From Straminergon stramineum (taxonomy: Eukaryota > Streptophyta > Bryopsida > Hypnales > Calliergonaceae): 64,000 nt of DNA. This document shows, in pieces, positions 1-12,829 of this stretch. The stretch's first letter is position 1. The number at the start of each line of letters is the position of its first letter. Under the pieces are notes generated by a model. That model was not told where the DNA came from and ran no database searches. It was given only the letters and a program-made list of their open reading frames with translations. Made by a program: the position numbers and the translations under genes. The stretch covers positions 20,961,001-21,025,000 of the forward strand of contig OY987265.1 in NCBI GenBank assembly GCA_963920665.1. The letters run 5' to 3'.

Positions 1-5
1 ACTAG
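1..5 (+). CDS. 3' tip of a second eS17 gene (partial)
   Basis: The window opens with the last two bases of a codon followed by TAG, and the next 161 bases match exactly the 3' untranslated DNA of the eS17 gene at 6404-7516, in opposite orientation. The simplest reading is that a second eS17 copy lies just left of the window and converges tail-to-tail on the one inside it. Only the stop codon is visible, so an isolated 3' duplication is equally possible. Confidence 0.45.
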
Positions 6-166
6 AGTATTGGGCCTTCCATTGGGCCGTGAGGATTGAGACCATGCAGCGTAGTCCGTCTGCTGGAGCCAGGTTTAGTGCAGTGATTATATATATTTCG
101 TCAACATGATTGAGCATTGTTTTATGTGCAGACAGAGTTTTACTGTACTCGCTTGTGTGCTCGTCT
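1..166 (+). repeat. Perfect inverted repeat, left arm (eS17 3' region)
   Basis: Base n matches the complement of base 6409-n for n from 1 to 166 without a mismatch that I can see; the partner arm is 6243-6408. Identity stops abruptly after 166. It covers the eS17 stop codon, two TGGGCC motifs and the proximal 3' untranslated DNA. Such identity outside coding DNA points to recent duplication or gene conversion, or to an assembly fold-back at a contig edge. Confidence 0.9.
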
Positions 167-3100
167 GATGCCTGGGTGCCCTGCAACGGTTTCAATGTTC
201 GCAAATGTCTTTTGGACCTATTTGATTTTTCGTTTTTGCGTGTCTTCTTTATGTGGTTGTTTGCACGGGTATTGTGTTTGGAATATGATCGGGCATCTTG
301 AAGTCAATATTCGTGTGTTCGTCATGGCCTGGCTCTACTCTGGAGCTTTTCATTTGGACTGCAAATTCCTGATTTGCATGTTGGCAATGAAACCAGGTGG
401 GAAATTGATGTGTTTCTCGTATGACTTTTGTGTTCTAATTTTTATTGAATTCTCGGCTATATGGTAAATCTTTGCCTTTGGCACTTGTTTCTTATTCCAT
501 TTGAGAGTTTCTAGACCAGAATGGATTAATTTCATGCTTTTTCCGTTGAGAGTTCTTTTCATTTTGGTTTGGATACTATACTCTTGCAGTCTTCTAAGTT
601 GTGAGGATTTGTTGCTTTTTCTTAACTTGTGGGAAAATCGTACGAATTTATTCGTTAGGTTCAGAGTTTTTTGGCATAATAGAGACGTCTTGTCTAGCCA
701 GTGGAGCTCCGTGAAAGAGTTTTTAACTTCGCGAAAGTAAGAAGTCCTGGGGATTGGTGGTTTCTATACCTACAACAGGGGGGGTACTGAGATGCGATCA
801 GTGGGAGTGGTGGTAGTTGCTTTTCATATTCTATTTGTTGGAGAAATGACCACCTTTAAATCAAATCTAAGCTTTGTAGAAGCACTGTAAATTTGGCTAC
901 CGTTCCCTTGTGAAAAATCCCTTTTGATTTGGACTTTCAGGTCACGGCATTCAGATTTTTACGTTGGAAAGCATGAGAGGAATGTTGCCACAGTACAGTA
1001 CTTTTCTATTCAAACATGACCAAAATGAATTTCTCTTCACCGTAGCTCTAGAAATGGCAGTTTCGAAGTGTTTTGTTGGTGATACTTAATCCTAAACCTT
1101 GATCCTTTAGGGGTTAATGAATGTTATTTCATAACTTCAAAGATTAAGATGTACCTTGTTAATTTATCCACATCTAGATTCTACTTTTGTCACATGGGTT
1201 TGAACATTTTGTGCTTTGGAAGGCATAACTTTTTTTCCAATACACCAAATGAAATATAATTAAATTTCTACAAAGTTAGTATATTCCCTTACCTTTTAAA
1301 ATAGTTGCAAAAAATTAAAGTAAAAAGTATCATTGGAACCTCTTGAAATCCCAAGAAACATATTCTAGGACTTTGAATCTTTAAGGGTTAAGAGAAAGGA
1401 TCGAGATTAGGAGATATAATGTAGAATACTAGGAGTCCATTGTTGTTACTTTGGTCACTGTTCACTAATTTGATCTATGTTGGTCACCTCCTATGAAGTT
1501 ATATGAAGTACAATTCTATCATAGAATTGTAAATGACAAACTCTAAAGTAAAAATACTAAATGTTGTGTAAGAGGTACAATTTTATAGAAGTGTAAAAAT
1601 GTTCTTTTGGGGAGAATTTTTCCATGAATCATAACAAGTTCCTTGAAATTTGTTCAACTTTGAACACCAAAGATAGGAAAAGGAAGTAATTTTATGCAGA
1701 CAATAAGATAATAAACTCAAGTACATAGTAGACTAGCTAAAATTGACACTTTATCCAACCTAAAAGTTATTGAAAGTCCATCCTTATCATAAAAATATTA
1801 GATGAAAATGAGAAAGAATTACAAAATTCCTCTCCATTGGTGAAGGTTTGTAGAAAGTGTTTAAGAGGTTACAAAATGAGAATTTTTTTTGATGGATTAT
1901 TATTTATTGTCTCAACACTTTCTTTATTGTTACTTATCATTGCATTTTGTATTGAATTTTTTTAAGGAATATTTCAGTGCCCTACATTATAGAATATTTT
2001 TTCCAACTTACACTATTTCAAGGGATTAAAATACTTAAAAGAATTTCCAACCACTATGTGTAAACAATGGTAAAGTGCCTTTGACAAAATTCTTCTTAAT
2101 GATAACAATGTTTTGATTCATCCCGGCATTTATGACAACCAAGAAGCTATTAAAAGTATATACCAATCTTAGAAAAAGTGAAATAACAATCCTACATTTT
2201 TGGCACCCCAACTTCCATCCCCTAACTACCTAAGCTCTTTTGAGGTGTTCAAAATTGTTTTGAGACTTCTCTTTCAAGCCTCAATACCAAACTTGTCCCT
2301 TGAACTTATGTCTCTCCTTTCCAAAAGCATTTTGAAACATTTTAAAGGAGACATTATATTCATTATCATAGGATAATAAAAAGTTAATTGCAAAAACTTT
2401 CAATTGTGAAGAAATGCCTTGAAGAGAGTAATTTTCTATAGAAGAGTCTTGGTTGGTGATTACAAACAAGATGGCCAGTAGGCATGACTCAAAAAGATAA
2501 TATGCTATAGATTGGATTGTTGAAGAATTTGGAAATAGAATGGAAAATTGAAGACTTCTCCAAATGCTATTGGCCAATTCAATATTTTGAAAAAAATGAA
2601 ATTTTTCCATCTATAGTTAGAGCAATAACATATAGCTTCACTACTAGAAAGCTATGACCAAAGCAACAAAAAATCAACAATTTTTTACTATTTGGGGTAC
2701 TAGCTAGTGGTCACAACTTGATCAACTTAACATAATTTTGTGAAGACACCAAAAGATTTATGTTGTTTTAGGCACTTTCAAATTAATTTTTGGCCAATAA
2801 GCCAATTCATCCAAAATTCAATAAATTTTATAAATAATAATTTGTTCTTTACATGTGCACATGCTAAGCAACCATGGTGTATTAGTTGAAGAATGTATTT
2901 TCAAAGACATGGTCTTGGGTTCAATTTCCAATTATAATACATGTGTTGATGTGGCACATGTAGTTGTGGCTAACATGGCAATTCAATTTTGCTAAAGTGG
3001 CAAATACAATTGCTGCTAATGTGGCATTCAAATTTTATGTAATCATTGTACAAATTGATCAACAAACATTAGATGAAATTTAGCTACTGTAAAGGGCTTG

Positions 3101-5880
3101 AGTTCCTCCAAGTTCTCGGACTATGGTAATTTGGCCACAATAGTAGGCTGACCTATCCAAAAGATGGCCAAGTCAGATAATAATAATAAATAAATTATTT
3201 ATTAAAAAAATTTAACCTTAAAAGAAATTTTTCATAATTTTCAATCTGGCCAACAGTATGTGGCTAATTCCTAGCATTGGGAACCAACTTAAAACAACCC
3301 TTTACATTAGCTAAATTTCATTTAATGATTAAACAATCAATTTCAGAGTAATTTTGACTATTACAATACGATCAAAACAACAAAACTAAACATTATTTTT
3401 AGTTCCAATTTTGTTGTTTTGGTCATGGCTTTTTCTAGACCCCCATTGTAGACTATTTTACTCCTAGAAGATTACAAAAATTCAAATTTGATCTCACGTC
3501 ATAATGTATAGTATTTTTGACAAAATTCCAAAATTTTCATTGTATTTCTTTTTGAAATAACTTAACTTTTGATATAATTGGAGAATTACTTTTCCAAAAT
3601 AAACTTGTATTGTGCTCAGCTATCAACATTGACAAAAAATAATTCATAAAAAATCCTCCTACAATTCTAGAAATTTTATATTTTCAAATTAAAGTCTTTT
3701 TCTGAAAAAAATGCAGATTTTGAAGGAATATTCTTATTTCTAGAATTTGCCAAATTTGGTTTTCCAACTTTAAGAAAATATTTAGCATGAATTGTCAACT
3801 CTAATAGCCAACTATAGTATGAAAACTTAAACAAGTGATTGAAAGATCTCATAGTTACATTCTTGGAAATCAAATTCAAGACATTAGAGTAAACTTGCCA
3901 TTTACTACACACATCCAAAAACCACACAACAACCATTCCATTTTCCAAACACTAATTGCACAATGCAACCACCAATTCAATTGCAATAAGAACAAAATTT
4001 TGTCTCACTATCCAATGACCATGCACTGTGCGGTGAAGGGTTGCAAGGAATTTTTAACTAGATTTTAGCTTCATGACCTTTGAATTGCAATAAAATTTAT
4101 GGGAAGAAATGTTTTTGCATTCTATTTTTCATAAGTGAATCTTAATATGGCACTTAATAATCACACCAAATTTCAAAACATGCAAGTCTATATTCATCTA
4201 GAGAAGGATTTGAATTTTGTCTGTGTGGTGATTGGCAAGTTTACTCTACCTCTAATTCCATAGGAAATTGGAGATTATAAAGTTCAAATTTGAGAGTTTA
4301 TATATTTTGACCTTTTTACATAGTGACTCAAAATTTCATGAAATCTAATGCTCTTCCTAATTAGAATAATTTGGAAATCACTTCTAATTCAATGTAATTA
4401 TACATATCTCTACTTCAATCTTACATGTATTAATATTTGTGAATTGGAATTTCTTTCATGATAAAAGGATTAATTTGATCCAAAATTCAAACATTAAGGA
4501 AAGTGCATATTTTCTTGAAATTAAACAAAGGCTTCTCTTGAGAATCTAAATGGTCATAGTAAACAATACATCATGTAGAACCATGTTTTACAAAAGAAAT
4601 GGGAATTGTGTATGAAACTAGAATTTTTTTCTTAACTCCACTCATAAGCAAAACCAATATAGTAATTAGTCCAAATTTGACTCATTATTGTGTTTTAAAC
4701 TCATAGAAAATATAAGGAATGAAATTTTCATCCCTTTTTATGAAATTATTCACTTTTGACACATTTTTACTCAAATTTTGATGAATTTGATGTGAATGGA
4801 AAACTAATTAGAAATGTTGTTTAATTAGGAATACAACTAATATATCCTTTGTTTAAGAAATTTTTGAAATTTTAAATATACTTTTAAGTTTAGTAGACAA
4901 TTAGAGATTTATTCAAATTTCTTTATCTAGAAAGCCAATCAATTCACAAAAGTCTCACACAACATGATACTTAGAAAAGTAGGTATCTGGTCTTTGGAAT
5001 ATAGCATAATATCTTCAATATTCACCATCACAAGTAGACATTCCTAATATTTACAATTTCATTTAATGTAGCCACACCTAATCCCAATCCTACCACAAAA
5101 TCAACCCTAAAGAGCCAAGATTCTATCCAACAAATAAATGCCCAAAGAAGTTAAACCTCTTCCAATTGCAACAAAACATAGACAATTTTATATAGGAACC
5201 ACACTCAAATGATTTCTTAGGCACTTTCACATGTAATTAACTAATTTGCTCTCTATTCAAGAAGCCTACAAAAGTACACTACCAATACATGCCCAATAGA
5301 GGCAATGGCAAGCCATCATGGGCAAATTTGCAAGAAACCCCCCATCACATGTATAATTTAGTGCACAAAAATGACTTGAACCTAGTTTTGAAACTTGAGT
5401 GATCACTTCATAAATTTCTCATTGTATGGAGGCCTCTTCAAACAAGCAACTACACTATGAGAGACTCTATTGCTTTACAACTAAGGTAGCTACTCAAGCT
5501 TCCTCGTAATAGCTTCCATTGATGACAAGCCTCCTCCCCTTATACAGAGCCAACAAATGGAGCTACATTAAAAAATTGCTCATTCGTTTTGTAGGTCGTG
5601 CTTTCCAGTGGTGCGGTGCCCAAGCTTTCAGCTTAGACAGACTTTGCCACTCAAAATTACCTTCAATTTCCCTGAAAATGTATTTACTTTTAAACCCTAA
5701 ACTTGTCAAAATCCAGAGTCATTGCTTACCAGAACATTATCACCAAATAAAGTATCAAAACAATGCAAAAAACAAAAACTATTACAAAAGTTCAGTTCCA
5801 TATGATACCAAGATATACGAGTAGCGATCACAGCAGAAAGTGAAAAAGACGACATACAAAAGCATGAAGTTTAGCCCTGT
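167..5880. other. A+T-rich intergenic DNA
   Basis: No convincing gene. The first 600 bases are of moderate GC and look like 3' flank of the left eS17 copy. From about 850 onward the sequence is A+T-rich with short ORFs only. A small perfect palindrome (ACAATTCTA, 3-base loop, TAGAATTGT) lies near 1510-1530. Around 2880-2945 there is a weak tRNA-like B box (GGGTTCAATTTCC) that could mark a decayed SINE; I do not call it. Confidence 0.6.
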
Positions 5881-5890
5881 ACTGGTGCTG

Positions 5891-5962
5891 GAGACACGAA
5901 GTGTCCAATGGATGACAGACAAAAGTGTGATTGTCCATCCTTGGAATTTTGTGCAAAAAGGG
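5891..5962 (+). repeat. Dispersed repeat family, copy 1
   Basis: The segment, with landmarks GTGTCCAATGGATGAC, AGACAAAAGTGT and CATCCTTGGAATTTTGTG, recurs in inverted orientation at 63541-63627 and in a more diverged form at 18421-18493. Copy 1 lacks about 22 bases present in the 63.5-kb copy. It is probably a piece of a transposable element; no coding or terminal structure is visible. Confidence 0.6.
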
Positions 5963-6242
5963 CGAGGTTTTGTGTAGTACTATGACCCACAACATACAGA
6001 TACAACATACGGCTACCCACAATTCTCCACATTAGGACGCGTGATTCCTAAAATGCACTAAACAATGATCACTCCAGGTAAAGAGATCACGAAAAATGGG
6101 GACAGAGCGTAACAACTTTCGATCAAACCAGACTCAAAACCCAAACACAGATCCCAAACACCAACCTAGAGCCGAAAGAAACTATCACAAAGAATGCCAA
6201 CAATTTCGCAAAAACCGACATAACTCCAGTCGCCAAACCATG

Positions 6243-6408
6243 AGACGAGCACACAAGCGAGTACAGTAAAACTCTGTCTGCACATAAAACAATGCTCAAT
6301 CATGTTGACGAAATATATATAATCACTGCACTAAACCTGGCTCCAGCAGACGGACTACGCTGCATGGTCTCAATCCTCACGGCCCAATGGAAGGCCCAAT
6401 ACTCTAGT
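6243..6408 (-). repeat. Perfect inverted repeat, right arm (eS17 3' region)
   Basis: This arm is the exact reverse complement of bases 1-166. It covers the stop codon and 3' untranslated DNA of the eS17 gene. Confidence 0.9.
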
Positions 6409-7516
6409 TCCGGTTGTTCCTGTCCCTGTTGCCCTGGAACCCTCCTGCCCCCTGGGGCTTGAAGAAGCCGCCTCCCGACGCGGGGGCCGCCTGCTGCACC
6501 ACACCCGCCAGCTGTGGCATGTTCAAGTGCGCCAACAGCTCGATCGTCTCGCGATCCACCTCGATCACGTCCGTCTTGATGGCCGACTCCTCCGGAACGA
6601 AGTCCATGCGACGCTCGCGCTCCTCCTCCTGCAACTTCAGAGAAATCCCGCGCACAGGACCCCGCTGGATGCGCTTCATCAGATGCGTGGCGAACCCCGC
6701 GATCTTGTTGCGCAGGCGTTTCGAAGGGATGATCGCCACCTCCTCCGCGATCTTCTTGTTCGTCTGGAAGTCCAGCGTCATGCGAGAGTAGTACCGCTCG
6801 ATCATTACACGGGACGCCTTCTTCACGGTTTTCGTCCTCACGCGACCCTGTTAATTAGGCACAACGCAAAACCCAGTCAGAAACGCTCTCTACACCCAAT
6901 TGACCCCGTTCCGGAATTCACACAGGTCTGAAAGAACGATGAACATTTCACGACCTCAGCAATCCCTGGCGCACCAAACTAGTCACTCGTCCCAGATAAC
7001 CGACTCACTCATCCTCGATTCGTCACCATGGTGCCGTTACCTCGGCGCTTGTGAATCGACATTTCGAAAAATGACCTAATTCTCAGGAGATTCTTGAGCG
7101 TGCACTCATCCAGCAATCCAACTGCAATCAGTGAGTGAAACCAGAAACTGGAGTGCACTCCCCGCGATAAGCCTCCGAGCATAACACAAAGTCAAAACAG
7201 GGAAATTCAGACAGAACCGGTACGAGCCAGCCGTCCTCATTCCCTCTTCTCATTCGCGACGGCATGAGGGAAACCCTAAAATCACGACCGCACATCCCAG
7301 ACCCGGAATCGACCACCGAATCCCCTCCCAAACCTTCTGCTAACAGTACCCGTCAACTAACGCGCGCACAACACTACGGGAGACGGCAATCTCCACCCGT
7401 TCACCAAACCCTAAACCAAGAGAATACCTTGCTGCGGCAAAGCCAATTAACCCAGTGCAATCGCCAAAGAAATACAGGGACAGCAGAGAAGGGGATCGAC
7501 ACATAAAACGTACCAT
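6404..7516 (-). CDS. RPS17: 40S ribosomal protein eS17 (RPS17)
   Basis: Structural protein of the small cytosolic ribosomal subunit. Two coding exons are visible: the ATG alone at 7516-7514, followed at once by a GTACGT donor, and 6847-6404 after a TTAACAG acceptor. Joined they begin [14 protein letters not shown] and give 148 residues. The eS17 core is unmistakable: [44 protein letters not shown] and [20 protein letters not shown]. The C-terminus ([23 protein letters not shown] region) is Gly/Asn/Arg-rich, as in plant homologues. The first exon carries only the start codon, so the 43-kb-style long ORF start at 6841 is not the real one. The gene appears intact. A telo box lies about 110 bp upstream of the ATG, and the gene is divergent from eL43, 3.7 kb away. 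Its 3' flank is duplicated inverted at 1-166. Confidence 0.96.
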
Positions 7517-7625
7517 GGTGGCGAGACGGAGCTGGAATATGCGGGGAGCGAGGGATGGCGCTAGAGAGCGAGAGCAGACGACAGGCAGTCCCTGGTGCTG
7601 CGAAAAGAACAAGCTTCACGCAGCG

Positions 7626-7635
7626 CTAGGGTTTT
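7626..7635 (-). promoter_or_regulatory. Telo box of the eS17 promoter
   Basis: On the minus strand this reads AAAACCCTAG, the telo-box motif typical of plant ribosomal protein promoters and leaders. It lies about 110 bp upstream of the eS17 ATG, nearly the same distance as in eL43. Confidence 0.6.
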
Positions 7636-7699
7636 GGGGCGAGCCAGACGACGATGCACGGTATTGCGGTCCCGGTGGAACCCGGCCCCGGCACAGTGC

Positions 7700-8879
7700 T
7701 TGAGGGAAAGAAACGTAATGAACTCTGAGCTTACCGGTGGAGCACGTACGCCCACTCACAATTTGAACTCGACGTGATCGGTACCGGTATTCCTTCGCAT
7801 GGAAGGGGAATAGACGAATAGACTTTGGTTCAATGTTGGATGTAAGGTAGAAACACCTAAAAGCAACTCTTTTTCTGGTCCCACTAACTTATCTCAAAGG
7901 TCAAACGACCAAAAAATTGATGATATTATTAATGAACTCAAGAAGCATGAAACCTAAGTGGTTTTTTGATTTTTCGACATTCTTGTAATATTTTACAAAT
8001 TTTCAAAGTTGAAAATATAAGATAGTCTATTGGTTTTGAGTTTGGGAAGTGTTCACACATTGTCCACATGAGCAAAGTGTAACTTTTTTATTTTTGCAAT
8101 TCCCGCCAAGATTCTTCTTTATTTATGATTTATTTGTCATATTTATTTTAAAAACATAAAATAAATGGTGAACATTCAAGTAAGGACTTATTTTATATTT
8201 TGCAATTCTTACAAATTCTTTGATTTTTAATCATGTAGTCATGTTGATATGTTTCAAATAAGAAAATAAATGACAAAAATTTCATTAAGTACTCTCCTTT
8301 ATACTATTTGCAATTTGTAGAGATTCATTTGAATCATGTATTATTTGTCACATTGATTTTCAAATAAAAATGAGGGGTGGAGATTTATTTAAGAATATCT
8401 TCTTTTATTTTCTCTATTTTTTTGTGTTTAAGGAGATTGAACTTTTACTTCCTATATTTGTCCTTTCACCCACCTGTAGTAGCCCCTTCATCTACTCAAA
8501 GTTGCCTCTTCTTCCACACGCATTCAAGCCTTTACCCAATGGCACTAGCCTCATCTTCCACCCATATTCACCCCTTGATCCACCCAAAGTTGGTCCTCAC
8601 CTACTTGTAGTTGCCCTTTCACCCACCCGCACATGTCACCAACCGTAGTCACCCTTGATGACGTGGTTATGACTTTTCATGACACTCTTGATAGCAAGTT
8701 ATGTAGGATTAATTCATTTAAGATTAGATAAAAAAAATTTTAAACCCTAAAACCTAATTCAACAAAAATGTCATACATACTTGACACTTGTCTAACACTA
8801 ATACGACATGTGACATCAAATGTATAGAACAACGTCTAGTATGTGTTTTTTTTGTCAAACAAGACAACCATGTATTTGC
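7700..8879. other. Intergenic DNA between divergent ribosomal genes, part 1
   Basis: GC-rich promoter-proximal DNA to about 7800, then A+T-rich DNA. I see no gene. Short ORFs near 8370-8650 have pyrimidine-rich composition and no recognisable motif. Confidence 0.55.
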
Positions 8880-9690
8880 GTAATATAATGGTCACTTTTA
8901 CCTATAGGATGTTGATGTTTACTTACCATTGTAGAGATTTGCCTAACATTATGGTCGATGACCCTTAACTATAAAATGTTGATGTTTGTAGATATTTGCT
9001 TAATATCATAGTCACCCTTCACTAATTGTATGAAATTGATGTTGATGCTTGCCTACCATTGTAGATAACATGATGGTCACCTTTGATTGTAGAATGTTAA
9101 TATTTGCCTACCATTGTAGAAATTTACTTAACATGATGATCACCCTTGATGGATCATAGTTTGATTTTGATGTTTGCTTACTATTGAAGATATTTGCCAA
9201 AGTATGATGGTCACCTTTAACTAAAGAGAATTGATGTTTGAATTCCCTTGCATATATTTGCCTAAGATCATCATCACCCTTCACTAAGTGTATGAAGTTG
9301 ATGTCGATACTTGCTCACCATCGTAGATATTTGTTTTAACACAATGATCAACTTGACTAGTTGTATGATGTTGATGCTTGCTTTATATTGTAGATATTTA
9401 CCTCACATCATGGTCAACTTTCATTGATTGTATGACATTGATGTTGATGCTTCCCTACTATTGTAAATATTTGACTAATAAGGTGGTCACATATAACTAT
9501 AGAATGTTGATGTTTGCCTAATATTATGATATTTACCTAACATCTTCATTAGCTTTCATTGACTATGAAATTGATGTTGGTGTTTGCCTAGCATAATTGG
9601 TATTTGCTTAATATGATGGTCTCTCTTAATTGTAGAATGTTGATTTTGCCTATTATTGTAGATATTTGTCAAACATGTTGGTCTTCAAGT
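8880..9690 (+). repeat. Degenerate tandem repeat
   Basis: Around ten diverged copies of a 70-80-base unit follow each other. The recognisable core is GTAGATATTTGCCTAACAT, then GATGGTCACCCTT, then GAATGTTGATGTTTGCC. Unit length varies through indels. No open frame runs through. It looks like an old minisatellite. Confidence 0.75.
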
Positions 9691-10980
9691 AATCACTTCA
9701 AGCTCAAAGTTTCTTCTTATTCCATTGTTGCACTTTATTATGAGGTTTTATAGCCTATTTGTCTATGTATGGTATTCTTTGAATTTTGCAACTTCCTTTG
9801 TAACCCTTAGATTTTTAGGTTTAGGTGAAGAAAAATATCCTTCCTGCATTAGATGAGCCTCTATGCATTCATGTTTGAAAACATATGCTCAATTGGGTCA
9901 AATGGATGCAAAGGACATGTGTTTGAAGCTCTAAAATGGCCTTGCTCTCAACAATTTCCAATTGTTGAAACTCTGAACTTTTCTTTTTTCAGAATTTCTT
10001 CTCCCTTGTCATTGAGCAAGGCCATTTCTTAATATTTTGCTCTTCATGGTTGCCAATTTTGTTCAAGTCAAGCAATTTAAGGTCATGCATTGAGTTGATG
10101 ACTATTGTGAAGCATTGTTGTTATCAATCCTTAGCTCCAATATCCAAACCTTCCACTTCCTATGTGAGTACCCGCCTTCCAAAATTGGTACCTTGTCCAC
10201 TTCATCTAGGTATTTTGCCCACCTAGGTATAGCCACTAATTTTTATCTCATGGCAACTAAAATTTACTAAGTATCAAAAGGAAGCAGTTAAAATGTTCTT
10301 TAACCCTAGAACATCCAAACTCATCTCTAAAATTGATGATTTGAGAAAATTAAATCATTATAAAGTGTTATTTAGAAGCATATTTTGGAATTGACATACA
10401 AACAAAAGTTGTAGACTGTGAGATGTAGATTCCATCCGGACTGTTAGATTCACTAATGCTATCATCTAGATTTTTTTATAAACTTGGAAAGGGAAATTTC
10501 AAAATTCCTTCGTAAGTCGATTACTAGCAAAATATTCTCATTTTTTGAGTACAATTTGTTGGAATGGATTTGAAATGAGGTTCTCTTCACATGGTGATTT
10601 TTTGAAATTTTTGTGCTCTTCAAATCTATGACCTCATTTTGGCAAATCTAGTTTTGAACTAAAGTCAATGCAATTTGACCACTTGACATACTTGCACATT
10701 TGTAATTCAAAAAAATATGTACTCTAGTAACACCAAATCCAACCCTTGGATAGGACAACAACTTGATAACATATCTCCACAAATTAGGATGACTTTCATC
10801 CAAGTAGTAATGAGAAGATACAACAATTTCAATTTGTTCGTCGTCCACTTTTTGGACGTCAGAGTGCTTAGGGGTTAACTTTGGGGGGACACTAGTTGAT
10901 TTCTGGCCCTATCAAATTCTTTCCAATTTTATACCCTTTGTTTCCAAAATGCAACTGCTTTTTTTCCCAATTCCACCACC
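9691..10980. other. Intergenic DNA upstream of eL43
   Basis: A+T-rich with no supported gene. A short minus ORF at 10648-10848 has no recognisable motif. GC content rises sharply from about 10,980, marking the eL43 promoter and leader. Confidence 0.55.
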
Positions 10981-11128
10981 TAACTTTGAGCAAGCCGCCG
11001 GTTTTTCCCGGTCATTGGGAGGGGCAGCTAGTTCGGGCAGCCAGTGTTGGACGTTCCCCAAGCTAGGGCTTCCACGGTGACCGGGGAGAAAACACGGTCA
11101 TCAGAGACCGCGAGTCGTCTCCCTCCCC

Positions 11129-11138
11129 AAAACCCTAG
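11129..11138 (+). promoter_or_regulatory. Telo box of the eL43 promoter or leader
   Basis: AAAACCCTAG lies about 105 bp upstream of the eL43 ATG in a GC-rich block. The same motif at the same distance precedes eS17. Confidence 0.6.
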
Positions 11139-11242
11139 CCGTCCGCAGAGCTCAGTCTTTTCGCAGCACCACTGCCTGTCCCTCAGAGCCGGAGCGCCGT
11201 CCTGCGTACCAGTGCGTGTCTCGGATCTTCGTTTTCGCCACC

Positions 11243-12813
<1,571 letters not shown>

Positions 12814-12829
12814 ATGGTGTAAACATACC

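Noticed and set aside
2870..2960. tRNA gene or SINE near 2.9 kb
   Set aside because: There is a B-box-like phrase only; no cloverleaf, clear A box or target duplication.
6414..6931. Plus-strand ORFs over eS17
   Set aside because: Antisense shadows of a clearly identified ribosomal protein gene.
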